In this document: positions 8,578-17,781 of the stretch, in pieces | Layout of the letters: the number at the start of each line of letters is the position of its first letter | Position numbering within the stretch: the first letter of the stretch is position 1 | DNA from: Archangium violaceum | GTDB lineage: Bacteria; Myxococcota; Myxococcia; Myxococcales; Myxococcaceae | NCBI RefSeq assembly: GCF_016887565.1 | Contig: NZ_CP069396.1 | Span: forward strand, 1,515,001 to 1,579,000 | Length of the DNA: 64,000 nucleotides | Direction: 5' to 3' | Notes under the pieces: model-generated | Seen by the model: only the letters and a program-made list of their open reading frames with translations | What the model was told of the DNA's origin: nothing | Databases searched by the model: none | Translations under genes and position numbers: made by a program

Positions 8578-9680
8578 GCAAGACACGATCCCGGAGGAAC
8601 GGTCACGACAAGCCGGTGGTCATCTTCGGTGGGGCGGGCTTCATCGGCTCCAACGTGGCGGACCAGTTCCTGAGCGAAGGCCGGCTGGTGCGGGTGTTCG
8701 ACAACGTGTCGCGCGCTGGCGTGGTGCGCAACCTGCGCTGGCTCAAGGAGCGCCACGGGTCGCTGCTCAACGTGGTGGTGGCGGACATCCGCGACGAGGT
8801 GGCGGTGCGGGGCGCCGTGCGCGACGCGGGGGAGGTGTTCCACTTCGCGGCTCAGGTGGCGGGGACCACCAGCCCCGAGGGCCCGGTGCACGACTTCGAG
8901 GTCAACGCACGCGGCACCCTCAATGTGCTCGAGGCCCTGCGGGCCATGGCCGAGCCCGCGCCGCTGATCTTCACCTCCACCAACAAGGTGTACGGCGGGT
9001 TGCCGGGACTGGAGCTCGTCCAGGATGGCCGCCGCTACGGGCCCAGGGACGAGGCGACGCGCGCCCACGGCATCAGCGAGCGCTGCCCGCTCGACTTCGA
9101 GAGCCCGTATGGCTGCTCCAAGGGTTGCGCGGACCAGTACGTGCTCGACTACGGGCACTCCTTCGGGCTGAAGACAGCGGTGTTCCGGATGAGCTGCATC
9201 TACGGCCCGCGGCAGTTTGGCACCGAGGAACAGGGTTGGGTGGCGCACTTCCTCATCCGCGCGCTCGAGGGCAAGCCGATCACCCTCTACGGCGACGGCA
9301 TGCAGGTGCGCGACATCCTCTTCGTCGAGGACCTGGTGCGCGCCTTTCAGCTCGCGCAGGCCAACATCGACAAGCTCCGGGGGCAGGTCTTCAACATCGG
9401 CGGTGGCCCGGAGCGGACGGTGAGTCTGCTGGAGCTGCTCGACCTCATCGAGCAGCGCACCGGGCGGCGCCCCGAGGTCCGCTTCGAGGACTGGCGCACC
9501 GGAGACCAGCGCTACTACGTCTCCGATACCCGCAAGTTCCAGGAGGCCACCGGCTGGGCTCCGCGGGTGGACGTCGAGCAGGGCGTGACGCGGCTGCACG
9601 CGTGGTTGGAGACGCTGGCGGAGGAGCGCGCGAGTCATCCACCCATCAGAGGAGATGCGCTTGAAGCCTTCGCGGGCTAG
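8574..9680 (+). CDS. CDP-paratose 2-epimerase-like SDR enzyme
   Basis: An NAD-binding nucleotide-sugar epimerase of 368 aa. I chose the ATG at 8574, coupled by ATGA overlap to the upstream remnant. The Rossmann motif GGAGFIGSN is near residue 20. TSTNKVYGGLPGLEL and the catalytic YGCSKGCADQYVLDY follow, then RMSCIYGPRQFGTEDQG-like sequence (here RQFGTEEQGW), typical of the RfbE/CDP-tyvelose epimerase group. The natural substrate is uncertain, because this group occurs widely with UXS, GT4 and a cellulase-like gene in organisms not known to make paratose. The GT4 gene starts inside its 3' end, so the two are translated together. Confidence 0.85.
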   Translation: MSKTRSRRNGHDKPVVIFGGAGFIGSNVADQFLSEGRLVRVFDNVSRAGVVRNLRWLKERHGSLLNVVVADIRDEVAVRGAVRDAGEVFHFAAQVAGTTSPEGPVHDFEVNARGTLNVLEALRAMAEPAPLIFTSTNKVYGGLPGLELVQDGRRYGPRDEATRAHGISERCPLDFESPYGCSKGCADQYVLDYGHSFGLKTAVFRMSCIYGPRQFGTEEQGWVAHFLIRALEGKPITLYGDGMQVRDILFVEDLVRAFQLAQANIDKLRGQVFNIGGGPERTVSLLELLDLIEQRTGRRPEVRFEDWRTGDQRYYVSDTRKFQEATGWAPRVDVEQGVTRLHAWLETLAEERASHPPIRGDALEAFAG

Positions 9681-10836
9681 CTCGAACGGTATGGCCGCGA
9701 CACCGCCCGTGCGGCGGGTGTTGATGACCGCCGACACGGTGGGGGGCGTGTGGACGTACGCGCTCGAGCTGTGCCGGGCGCTCGCCGTGGACGGGGTGGA
9801 GGTGGCGCTCGCGACGATGGGAGCGCCGCTGTCCCCCGGGCAGTGGGCCTCGGCGCGGGAGGTGCCGGGGCTCTCCATCCACGAGAGCACCTACCGGCTC
9901 GAGTGGATGGACGACCCCTGGGAGGACGTCCGCGCCGCCGGCAAGTGGCTCCTCGAGCTGGAAGCGCGGCTGGAGCCCAACCTCATCCACCTCAATGGTT
10001 ATTGTCACGGCGCGCTCCCGTGGCGGGCCCCGACCCTCATGGTGGCGCACTCGTGCGTCCTGTCGTGGTGGGAGGCCGTGAAGGGGGAGTCCGCCCCCAG
10101 CCGCTATGACCGATACCGCGAAGAGGTGAAGCGGGGCCTGCGCGCGGCGGGGTGCGTGGTGGCGCCCAGCGCGGCGATGCTCGCGGATGCCGAGCGGCTC
10201 CATGGTCCGTTCCGCGCGACGCGGGTGATCGCCAATGCACGGCGGGCGGAGTCCTTCCCGCCCGGGCCCAAGGAAGACTTCGTGCTCGCCGCGGGCCGCC
10301 TGTGGGACGAGGCCAAGAACCTGGCGGCACTGGAGAAGATCGCTCCGTGGCTGCCGTTCCCGGTGCGGATAGCCGGTGAGACGCACCACCCCGGAGGCGG
10401 TGACTCGGCGCGGACGTGTCAGGTGGAGTCGCTCGGGCGCCTCACGTCGGCGGAGCTCGCGGGCTGGATGTCCCGGGCTGGCGTCTACGCGCTGCCCGCT
10501 CGCTACGAGCCCTTCGGTCTGTCCATCCTGGAGGCCGCGCTCGCCGGGTGCGCGCTGGTGCTCGGAGACATCCCGAGCCTGCGCGAGGTGTGGGGCGATG
10601 CCGCGCTCTTCGTGGACCCGGACGACTCCCAGGGACTGCTCGCCGCGCTGCGGAACCTGATGGAGCACCCCGCCGAGCGCGAGCGCCAGGCCGCTCGGGC
10701 CCGAGAGCGGGCGCTCACCTTCACGCCCCGCCGCATGGCGGAGGCCTACCTGGAGCTCTACGTCAACGTGTTGGATCCGAAGCGCGCGCGCGAAGAGGGC
10801 TTCACGTACTTCGGCATCGGCCGCGGCCAGTCCTGA
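9655..10836 (+). CDS. Glycosyltransferase family 4 (GT-B fold)
   Basis: A 393-aa cytoplasmic or membrane-associated glycosyltransferase. The N-terminal domain has MTADTVGGVWTYALEL, the loop that contacts the acceptor in glycogen-synthase-like GT4 enzymes. The C-terminal domain has the nucleotide-sugar motif ALPARYEPFGLSILEAALAG around residues 280-300 (E-x7-E). The start at 9655 overlaps the epimerase gene by 26 bp and has GAGGAG just upstream. It probably uses the nucleotide sugar made by the neighbouring epimerase. A perfect 9-bp hairpin follows 18 bp after the stop. Confidence 0.85.
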   Translation: MRLKPSRASSNGMAATPPVRRVLMTADTVGGVWTYALELCRALAVDGVEVALATMGAPLSPGQWASAREVPGLSIHESTYRLEWMDDPWEDVRAAGKWLLELEARLEPNLIHLNGYCHGALPWRAPTLMVAHSCVLSWWEAVKGESAPSRYDRYREEVKRGLRAAGCVVAPSAAMLADAERLHGPFRATRVIANARRAESFPPGPKEDFVLAAGRLWDEAKNLAALEKIAPWLPFPVRIAGETHHPGGGDSARTCQVESLGRLTSAELAGWMSRAGVYALPARYEPFGLSILEAALAGCALVLGDIPSLREVWGDAALFVDPDDSQGLLAALRNLMEHPAERERQAARARERALTFTPRRMAEAYLELYVNVLDPKRAREEGFTYFGIGRGQS

Positions 10837-10854
10837 GGACCGGGTCCGGAGGGA

Positions 10855-10876
10855 GCCCCCGTGTCTCCACGGGGGC
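10855..10876. terminator. Terminator-like hairpin between convergent genes
   Basis: GCCCCCGTG, loop TCTC, CACGGGGGC: a perfect 9-bp stem between the GT4 stop (10836) and the stop of the convergent alcohol dehydrogenase remnant (10883). No U-run is present, so termination strength is uncertain. Confidence 0.5.
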
Positions 10877-10882
10877 CGCCGC

Positions 10883-11630
10883 TCACTTCCGCAGGCTCGC
10901 GATGTCGATCACGAAGCGGTAGCGCACATCGCTCTTGAGCATGCGCTCATAGGCCTCGTTGATCTTCTGGATGGGGATGACCTCGATGTCCGAGGCCACG
11001 CCGTGCTTCGCGCAGAAGTCGAGCATCTCCTGCGTCTCGCGGATGCCACCGATCATCGAGCCACTGAGCTTGCGCCGGCGTGCGATGAGCGAGAAGGCCG
11101 CCACCGGGGTGGGGGTCTCGGGCGCGCCGACGATGATCATCGTGCCGTCCACCTTCAGCAGGCTGAGGTAGGCGTTGTAGTCGTGTGGCGCGGAGACGGT
11201 GTCGAGGATGAAGTCGAACGTGCTGGCGAGCGTCTTGAAGGTGCTCTTGTCGGATGTGGCGGCGAAGTGCTTCGCGCCCAGGGCCAGCGCGTCGTCGCGC
11301 TTGGACGGCGAGGTGCTGAGCGCAGAGCAGCGGCGCGGCGCGGTCCAGAGGGATCGACTCCGGCACGCGCAGCACGTACTTCTCGTCCACGGTGATCTGC
11401 GTGGAGTAACCGCCGTAGGTAGGCGTGTAGGTGCCCACCATGCCCTTGTCGCAGTACTGCTCCTCGCCCCGGGTGCACGAGGGGCACTCGCGGCAGGAGT
11501 CCACGAAACAGCCCACGCCGACGGCGTCACCGACCTTGAACTTCGTGACCGCGCCGCCGACCTTGCTCACCCGCCCGACGATTTCGTGGCCGGGCACCAT
11601 CGGGAAGATGGCGCCGCCCCACTCTCGGGC
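10883..11630 (-). pseudogene. Zinc alcohol dehydrogenase remnant (5' truncated, internal deletion, frameshift)
   Basis: The 5' part reads [18 protein letters not shown] and [20 protein letters not shown], giving the structural zinc loop of a YahK/cinnamyl-type alcohol dehydrogenase. After [10 protein letters not shown] the frame is lost. Homology resumes in the next frame at [19 protein letters not shown] and continues to the normal C-terminus (IDIASLRK). About 45 residues containing the NADP-binding GxGGLG loop are gone, as are some 48 N-terminal residues with the catalytic CGVCHSD cysteine. The gene is therefore dead twice over. Confidence 0.8.
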
Positions 11631-11696
11631 GCCGCGAAGAATCCGGGCCCTGGAAGGTCCGTTGAAGCGGGTATGTAGAGTCTCGGCGGGGGAGGA

Positions 11697-13442
11697 CTAG
11701 TGGCCCCCGTCCTTCGAGGGGGCCGCCTTGCCCTGGGTGAAGTCCTCACTCTCGACCAGCTCCGAGTCCTGGTTCAGGAACTCGCGGGCGACGCGGTCCA
11801 CGTCCTCGGCCTTGAGGCCGGTGAGCACCACGCTCGCCGCCTTCGTCCGGGCGACGAGCGCTGTCTCACCCAGTGCCCCGTGGATGCGCATGAGCGCCAG
11901 GTGGATCTCGGGGTCGAACGGGTCCGACGCCAGGGCCTCCATGTAGGACTGCTTGGCCTTCGGGTAGTCCTTGCGGAACAGGTAGATGCGGCCCAGGTGC
12001 ACGTTGGTGCTCGGCGAGCCCGGGTGCACGCGCAGCGAGCCCCGCAGCACCTGCTCCGCTTCGTCCAGCCGCCGCAGCTCCAGCAGCGCCAGCGCGTACT
12101 TGTTGGACACGGACTCGTACTTGTCGCCCACCAGCCTGTGCGCCTTGGCGTACTCCTCGGCCGCCGCCTTGATGCGGTTGCGCTCGCGCATCAGCTCGCC
12201 CAGGTGCGCGAACTTGCGCGCTGGCACCTCCGTCACCTCCGCGAAGTCCCCGAAGGAGATCTCCCGCCCCTTCTTCTTCTCGTCCTTCTCCTTCGCGTTC
12301 TCCTTGAGTACCACTTCCTCGCGCGGCAGCAGCTCCTTGGGGAAGGACTGCTTCTTGATGTGCGCCAGCCAGGACTTCTCGAAGAGCCCGAAGGGCATCC
12401 CCGTGGCCCCCTCCACCGCGTTCTTGTCCTGCTTGCCATCCTTCAGCCCGAGGATGATCTCCCGCAGGCCCTTGTTGCCCTGCGTCGTGTACACGTAGTC
12501 GATGGCGAAGAAGACCTCGGCGAACGCCGTGGCCGCGTCCTCCGCCGTGGGCAGCATGGCGATGGACGGGTGCATCTTCTCGAAGGGGATGAGCTTGTCG
12601 TCCTTCACCCGCTTGCCCAGCAACGCCAGCATCGACGGCGTCATCGCCTGCCCCGGCTTGCCTCGCCAGCGCGACTCCAGGAACTTCGCCAGTCCCTCGT
12701 GCAGCCAGATGGGCACCGTGTTGTGGCTCATCTGGCTCACCACCAGGTGCACGTACTCGTGCGCCAGCGTGTCCTGCCAGTCGTAACCCCTCGCCACCGC
12801 CTTGGGGCTCGTCACCATCAGCTTGTTGAACTTGCAGATGGCGATGGTTCCCGTCGTCTGTATTTGATTGTAGGTGAGCGTGCTCACCTTCGACAGCTCC
12901 CGCGCGTTGTTCACCACCTCCACGCGGATCTTCCCCGGCGGCCGGTGCCCCAGATCCTCCGCCAACGCCCGGTGGATGGACTCCAGCGTGTCCAGCGCGT
13001 ACGGCACCAGCACCTCGTCCTTCCCCTTCGGGTAGAAGAAGATGAAGTGCTCGCTCTCCGCTCGCGCGTGGTCCTTCACGATGTCGCGCGTTTCCTTCGC
13101 CAGCCTCAGGTAGCTGCCCGGCTTGTCCTCGATGTTGGCTCCCTCGAGCAGCTCCACCGCCTCCTGGTAGCGGCCCTCCTCGAACGCCACACGCCCCTGG
13201 AAGTATTTGAGCGGCTCGACGTCCTCCGGGACGATTCCCTCCAGCGCCTGCAGCTCCCTGCGCGCTCCCGGTACGTCCCAGTCGTCCAGCGACTTCTCCA
13301 CCTTCCCCAGCCGCTCCTTGGCCTCGCTCTTCAGCGCGTCCTGGGCGTACGCGCCCGTGGTGAGGAACAGGGAGAGGACGAGGGCGAAGACCCTCACCCC
13401 GGCCCTCTCCCAGGGGGAGAGGGTGCTCGCAACCCGGGTCAT
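11697..13442 (-). CDS. Exported TPR protein with gluzincin-type peptidase MA-like domain
   Basis: A 581-aa protein that enters the secretory path through an N-terminal segment ending FALVLSLFLTTGAYAQ. TPR-like helices come first. A zinc-metallopeptidase core follows around residue 225, with HEYVH and then WLHEGLAKFLE, the HExxH...E pattern of peptidase-MA proteins. More TPRs (residues about 395-520) close the protein. The ATG at 13442 overlaps the upstream stop by one base, so it is coupled to the DUF4175 gene. The first codons are made of a dispersed palindromic repeat (13390-13424), which supplies the residues just before the signal segment. Substrate unknown. Confidence 0.75.
   Translation of the reverse strand: MTRVASTLSPWERAGVRVFALVLSLFLTTGAYAQDALKSEAKERLGKVEKSLDDWDVPGARRELQALEGIVPEDVEPLKYFQGRVAFEEGRYQEAVELLEGANIEDKPGSYLRLAKETRDIVKDHARAESEHFIFFYPKGKDEVLVPYALDTLESIHRALAEDLGHRPPGKIRVEVVNNARELSKVSTLTYNQIQTTGTIAICKFNKLMVTSPKAVARGYDWQDTLAHEYVHLVVSQMSHNTVPIWLHEGLAKFLESRWRGKPGQAMTPSMLALLGKRVKDDKLIPFEKMHPSIAMLPTAEDAATAFAEVFFAIDYVYTTQGNKGLREIILGLKDGKQDKNAVEGATGMPFGLFEKSWLAHIKKQSFPKELLPREEVVLKENAKEKDEKKKGREISFGDFAEVTEVPARKFAHLGELMRERNRIKAAAEEYAKAHRLVGDKYESVSNKYALALLELRRLDEAEQVLRGSLRVHPGSPSTNVHLGRIYLFRKDYPKAKQSYMEALASDPFDPEIHLALMRIHGALGETALVARTKAASVVLTGLKAEDVDRVAREFLNQDSELVESEDFTQGKAAPSKDGGH
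13390..13424 (-). repeat. Dispersed palindromic repeat, copy 2 (inside a coding start)
   Basis: Reverse-orientation copy of the CCCTCTCCC/GGGAGAGGG element. It lies within codons 7-18 of the TPR/peptidase gene and is translated as LSPWERAGVRV immediately ahead of the hydrophobic signal segment. Confidence 0.75.
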
Positions 13443-16400
13443 CACTTGACCAGCTCCTCGTAGTAGCGCTTCACCTGGTCCCGGTATTTCTCCGGCGCAC
13501 CCTGCTTCATCGCGTCCAGCAGATCCTTCCGGAACTCCTTCGGCGCCTGGTAGGCCTCCTCGTCCGGAATCTCCACCTTGTCTCGCGGATCCCTCCCGTT
13601 GCCCTCTCTCTTCCCTCCCATCCCCATCGGCATCGGCAGTCCGCGCCCCTTGCCACGGCCCCGCTGGCTCTCCTTCATCTGCTGCTGGAACTGCTTGAGC
13701 CCCTCCAGCGCCGCCTGCTGCTCGCCGTAGCCCCGGTTCGCGTCCTTGCCCTGCATCCGCTGCGCCGCCTCGCCCATCCGCTCGCCGATCTGCTCCATCT
13801 GGTCCCCGGCCTCCTGGCCGAACAGCGGCGCCATCTGCTCCATCTCCTGCATCTGCTGGCGCAGGCCCTTCGCCTTCTGCTCCAGCTCCTGCTGTTGCTG
13901 GGCCAGTTGCTGCAGTTGCTGCCGCTCCTGCGGGCTCATCTGCGAGCCCGGCGGCGGGAAGAGCGACTGCAGCTTGCGGTTCACGTCCTCCACCGTCTTC
14001 GCGTCCTCCTCCAGCTCCTCCGCCAGCCGCGCCGACTGCTTGCGCACGTCCTCCGGATTGCCGTACAGCTCGTCCAGCGCGCGCTGCTGCTCGCCAAAGC
14101 TGGACAGCTGCTGCGCCGCCTCCGAGGCCCGCTGCGCCGACTCGGCCGCCAGGTCGTAGTCGTCCACCTTCAGCGCGTTCCTCGCGTTCTCCAGCTCGGC
14201 CTGGGCCTTCTCCAGCGGCTGCGACGCCCGGCTGCTCAACTCATCGGGCCGCAGCTGCTGGTAGCTCTTCTGCACCTGCTCCAGCTGGCGCTGCAGCTCG
14301 TCCTTCATCGCCTTGCCGCGCTCGGACAGCCGGTCCTTGTTCTGCTTGCGCGCCTGGTCTCTCAGCGCCTTGGTGGCGTCCGCCACGCGCTGCTGCTCCT
14401 GCGCCGTCTTCTCCAGGTCGTCCATGAACTGGCCGAACTTCTGCGCCAGCTCCGGGTGCTGCTGGTCGCCGAACTCGTCCTGCGCCTCGTTCAGGCCGTT
14501 GAGCATCTCGTCCATCTGCATGGACAGCTCCTGCAGCTTCGCGAGCGCCTCGTCCGTCTTCCCCTCGCGCATGAGCCGCTCCACGTCGTCGAGCGCGCTC
14601 TGCATGTCCTGGTCCTTCATCATCTCCTGAAGGGCCTCGGCGTTGAGGTGCTCGTCGCGGATGCCCTGGCGCATCTCGGACATGCGCTGCATCAGCTCCT
14701 GGATGCGGTTGCGCACCTCTTGAATCTGCTGCATCACCTGCTCGCGCACCTGCTCGTCCGGGTTCTGCTTGTACTGCTCGATGAGGTTGGCCAGCTCGCG
14801 CCGCTCGTTGGCCAGCTGCTTGGCCAGCTCCTGCAGCGCCTCCAGCTTCTGCCGGTCCAGCAGCGACTCCAGGTAGAGGATGTCCTTCTCCAGCTCGGAG
14901 ATCTCCTCTTCCACCAGCGCGCCCATGCGGGCCCCGGTGCCGAAGTCGTCGCCGGTGGGGCGGCGCTGCTGGGTGCGCAGGTAGATGCGCCGGAAGTCCG
15001 AGGTGGCGCGCACCCGCTGGCCCAGCGTCTCGGAGATGTTGATGAGCGCGGTGACGAGCTCGCCGGGCGTGTCCCGCTCGCGGTTCAGCTCCTGGGCCAG
15101 CGCGCGCATGTCTCCCACCAGCGTCAGTCCCGCGGTGTCCACCGACTGCGCCGAGGCCACCTTCTGCGCGTCCTTCGTCTTCTCCCGATCCGGGCCCTCC
15201 AGCCGGTCCGCCAGGTGGTCCACCATGCGGCCCCAGAGGGCCTCGGCCTTCTCCAGGGCGGCGCGCAGGTGCTCGGCGGCGCTGTAGATGCGCAGCACCT
15301 GGGTGCGGCTGACGCCCCGCTTGGCGCCCGCCACCGCGTCGTTGTCCTTGGCCTCCACGTAGTAGGAGATGCGGTCTCCCGCCTGCACCTTCAGCGTGCC
15401 CAGGTCCCACGTGTACGTGTTGCGCGCGCGCCGGCTGTCCTCGCGCGGCAGCGGGATGCGCGTCTCCTCCTTCGCGCCCGGCGTCCGGAAGACGAGTGCC
15501 AGGCCGCTCAGTCCGTAGTCGTCACTGGCCTCGTACTTGAGCGTCACCTTCTGGCCCGGGTCGATCTCCAGCTCCGCCGCGGGCGTGAGGAGGCTCACCT
15601 GGGGGTTGGCGTCCGCCTCCACGTTGAGCGGGATGTCCGGCCCGGTGGCGATGGGTGAGCGGCCCTTGTCGTAGAAGATGAAGTGGTAGTTGCCCGTCTT
15701 CTTCGCCACGAAGGTGCCCGTCAGCTCCCTCTTCCCCACGACGGTGAGCGGCAGCGTCTCGCCGTTGACGACCAGCTCCGCGCGCTCCACCTCGCGGTCC
15801 GAGCGCGTCTTGAGCTGCACCTCGGTGCCCGCCGGCGCGCTCACCTCGCCATTGGTGCCCGGCACGGTGCGCTGGGCGAGCCCCGTGTACGCCGGGTAGC
15901 GGTACGTCAGCTCGATGTCGCCGGTGATGGGCTCGCGCACCTCGGCCGCGGTCATGCGGCTGGCGGACTCGAGCGCCTTGGCGAAGCCCACGCGCCAGTG
16001 CGAGCCCGCCAGGCCCAGCACCACCGCCAGCACGAGCACCACGCCGCCCAGCGCGAGCCCCGCGTGCTCGAGCCGCTTGCGGTCCACCACCGTGCCCACG
16101 TCCACCTGCTCCGCGCGCAGGTCCATCTGCCGCAGGAAGGCGTCCGCGAGGTCCGCCGAGTGCTGGGGCTGGCCGGCGCGCTCGCGCGACAGCTCCACCG
16201 CGGCGAGCACGTCCAGCGACAGCTCGGGCCGGCGCTCGCCGATGAGGCGCGCGGTGCGGAGGTCATCCCCCACGGTGCGCAGGGAGAGCCCCACGCCGAA
16301 GGCACACGCCACCAGCGCGCCCGCCACCGGGGCCAGGAACAGCACCCAGCGCCCGAGTGCCGGGGCGGCGAGTGCCAGGAAGCCGCCGGCCACCGCCAGC

Positions 16401-16597
16401 ACCAGGAGGGTGGCCAGGCCCAGCAGCATGCCCTGCAGCCAGAGGTGGCGGCGCTGGCGGGCCCGTACGGCGGCGAGCAGTTTCTCCACGCCTTGTGAGC
16501 GCGGCTCCTCCTGGGGCTCCCGCGGCGGGGCGGAAGGCGGTGGGGGAGGCGGAGGCGAGAGCTCCGGGCCTGGGGTCTGCGGGGATTCGAAGTTCAC
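13442..16597 (-). CDS. DUF4175-family membrane protein with long coiled coil
   Basis: A large protein of about 1051 aa. A proline-rich leader is followed by two membrane segments near residues 55-100, a further one near 180, and an Ig-like periplasmic region (residues about 220-430). Then comes a very long Gln/Glu/Arg-rich coiled coil up to residue 950, with a basic Gly-rich tail. This layout matches DUF4175 proteins, whose function is unknown. I favour the GTG at 16597 (VNFESPQTPG), which has GAGCGGA nine bases upstream. An in-frame GTG at 16642 is the alternative. It is coupled to the TPR/peptidase gene, suggesting a joint envelope role. Confidence 0.75.
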   Translation of the reverse strand: MNFESPQTPGPELSPPPPPPPSAPPREPQEEPRSQGVEKLLAAVRARQRRHLWLQGMLLGLATLLVLAVAGGFLALAAPALGRWVLFLAPVAGALVACAFGVGLSLRTVGDDLRTARLIGERRPELSLDVLAAVELSRERAGQPQHSADLADAFLRQMDLRAEQVDVGTVVDRKRLEHAGLALGGVVLVLAVVLGLAGSHWRVGFAKALESASRMTAAEVREPITGDIELTYRYPAYTGLAQRTVPGTNGEVSAPAGTEVQLKTRSDREVERAELVVNGETLPLTVVGKRELTGTFVAKKTGNYHFIFYDKGRSPIATGPDIPLNVEADANPQVSLLTPAAELEIDPGQKVTLKYEASDDYGLSGLALVFRTPGAKEETRIPLPREDSRRARNTYTWDLGTLKVQAGDRISYYVEAKDNDAVAGAKRGVSRTQVLRIYSAAEHLRAALEKAEALWGRMVDHLADRLEGPDREKTKDAQKVASAQSVDTAGLTLVGDMRALAQELNRERDTPGELVTALINISETLGQRVRATSDFRRIYLRTQQRRPTGDDFGTGARMGALVEEEISELEKDILYLESLLDRQKLEALQELAKQLANERRELANLIEQYKQNPDEQVREQVMQQIQEVRNRIQELMQRMSEMRQGIRDEHLNAEALQEMMKDQDMQSALDDVERLMREGKTDEALAKLQELSMQMDEMLNGLNEAQDEFGDQQHPELAQKFGQFMDDLEKTAQEQQRVADATKALRDQARKQNKDRLSERGKAMKDELQRQLEQVQKSYQQLRPDELSSRASQPLEKAQAELENARNALKVDDYDLAAESAQRASEAAQQLSSFGEQQRALDELYGNPEDVRKQSARLAEELEEDAKTVEDVNRKLQSLFPPPGSQMSPQERQQLQQLAQQQQELEQKAKGLRQQMQEMEQMAPLFGQEAGDQMEQIGERMGEAAQRMQGKDANRGYGEQQAALEGLKQFQQQMKESQRGRGKGRGLPMPMGMGGKREGNGRDPRDKVEIPDEEAYQAPKEFRKDLLDAMKQGAPEKYRDQVKRYYEELVK

Positions 16598-16765
16598 GCT
16601 GTCACGTCCGCTCGGTCGTGTGGCAACCCATGGCCGGGCCACCTATTTCCCAAATCTGTAGCAGGACGGGGCTCGCGGCGCGTCCCCCCGGTTTCCGGGC
16701 GGGTTCCTTCCCCCGCCGGTTGTCGGCCGGTGGAAGCTTGGGCCGCGGCCGGAAGGCGGGGGGGT

Positions 16766-17362
16766 TCAGCGGGTGGCGCTCTTGGACGAGGCGCTGCCCT
16801 CGCCGTCCGGCGGCACCGGCAGCTCCTCGTCGGCCCTGTGCGAGGAGTTGCCGGTGGGGTTGTCGAGCGGGGCATCGCCGGAGCCCAGCTCCTCGGCGAG
16901 CGTGGCGAGCACCTCCTGGGCGGCCGCGAGGCGGGCGCGCGGCAGGCGGGCCAGCGCCCGTTGCACGGCGGCCTCCACGGTGCCGGTGGCGGGCACGTCC
17001 AGCGCCCGGCCCGACTCCGTGAGGGCGAAGAGCGCCTTGCGCCCGTCGAGCGGATCGGACTTGCGCTCGAGCAGCCCGCGCTTCTCCATGCGCTTGAGGA
17101 CTCCCGTGAGGGTGCTGGGGTGCACGTGGAGTATCTGCGCGAGCCGCCCCGCGGTGATGCCGGGGAATCGTCCCACCAGCCGCAGCACCAGCCGCTGCGG
17201 GCCCGTCAGGCCCAGCGTGGACTCCATGCGCTTCGAGGTCGACTGCAGGCCATGGTCCACGGCCCACAGCAATCGCATGAACTCCAGCACCTCTCCCAGC
17301 GGCTGCTGTTCCTTGTTCTTGTCCGCGGGCGATAAATCGCCGGCCTCGTCGATTGGCTTCAT
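16766..17362 (-). CDS. MarR-family transcriptional regulator
   Basis: A 198-aa winged-helix DNA-binding protein. The family core runs from about residue 30 to 150. The recognition helix region is AGRLAQILHVHPSTLTGVLKRMEKRG, shown here by its key run HPSTLTGVL, and the wing is DPLDGRKALFALT. I chose the ATG at 17362 because GGAGG lies eleven bases upstream; the longer open frame would need a TTG. The last 45 residues are a polar extension not usual in MarR proteins. An inverted repeat at 17416-17441 lies in its promoter region and may be its own operator. Ligand and targets are unknown. Confidence 0.85.
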   Translation of the reverse strand: MKPIDEAGDLSPADKNKEQQPLGEVLEFMRLLWAVDHGLQSTSKRMESTLGLTGPQRLVLRLVGRFPGITAGRLAQILHVHPSTLTGVLKRMEKRGLLERKSDPLDGRKALFALTESGRALDVPATGTVEAAVQRALARLPRARLAAAQEVLATLAEELGSGDAPLDNPTGNSSHRADEELPVPPDGEGSASSKSATR

Positions 17363-17415
17363 TTCTACAGTGTCCTCCAACTTCTACCTTGCTGTCGCCC
17401 GTCCCACCCTCTGGA

Positions 17416-17441
17416 CAGGTAGTAAGTCCGGGTCCTACCTG
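17416..17441. promoter_or_regulatory. Inverted repeat upstream of the MarR gene
   Basis: CAGGTAG (17416-17422) and CTACCTG (17435-17441) are perfect 7-bp inverted arms 12 bp apart, ending 54 bp upstream of the MarR start codon. The position fits autorepression, but the spacer is longer than in many MarR operators. Confidence 0.35.
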
Positions 17442-17781
17442 CTGGAAAAATCCGCAGACGGGGAGGCTGGAGCGGGCCAGGGCGCAGGGACCCCCTGGCG
17501 GGGACAGGACATGTCTTTGTTTGGTTCCCTACTAATTGCGCACGCCTCCAGGTCGACCTGGGGAGGGGGCAAGGCCTCGCCCGCAGGTTCACTACGAGAG
17601 CGGGTGGCTATCGCCTGCGCGTGCGTCAATCAAGTAGATACGAAACTTCCTTCATGTCAGGCATTGAGGACCTGGCACGAATTGCCAGGAGGCCGATGCC
17701 TCCGAGCTCACGGCCTGCTACCCGCCGGAGCCCGGGTGCGTGAGGCGCACGACAGAGTGCGTGTGGAGCTGCCCGTAGGCT
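17442..17781. other. Intergenic region without a recognisable gene
   Basis: About 340 bp upstream of the MarR gene and downstream of the TIGR02265 gene. It is lower in GC than its surroundings in places (AAAAATCC, GTCTTTGTTTGG). I see no gene or clear promoter in it. Confidence 0.4.

Noticed and set aside
3995-11640. A transposon or phage insertion as cause of the gene remnants
   Set aside because: No transposase, integrase, terminal inverted repeats or target duplications are visible; the damage looks like simple deletions.
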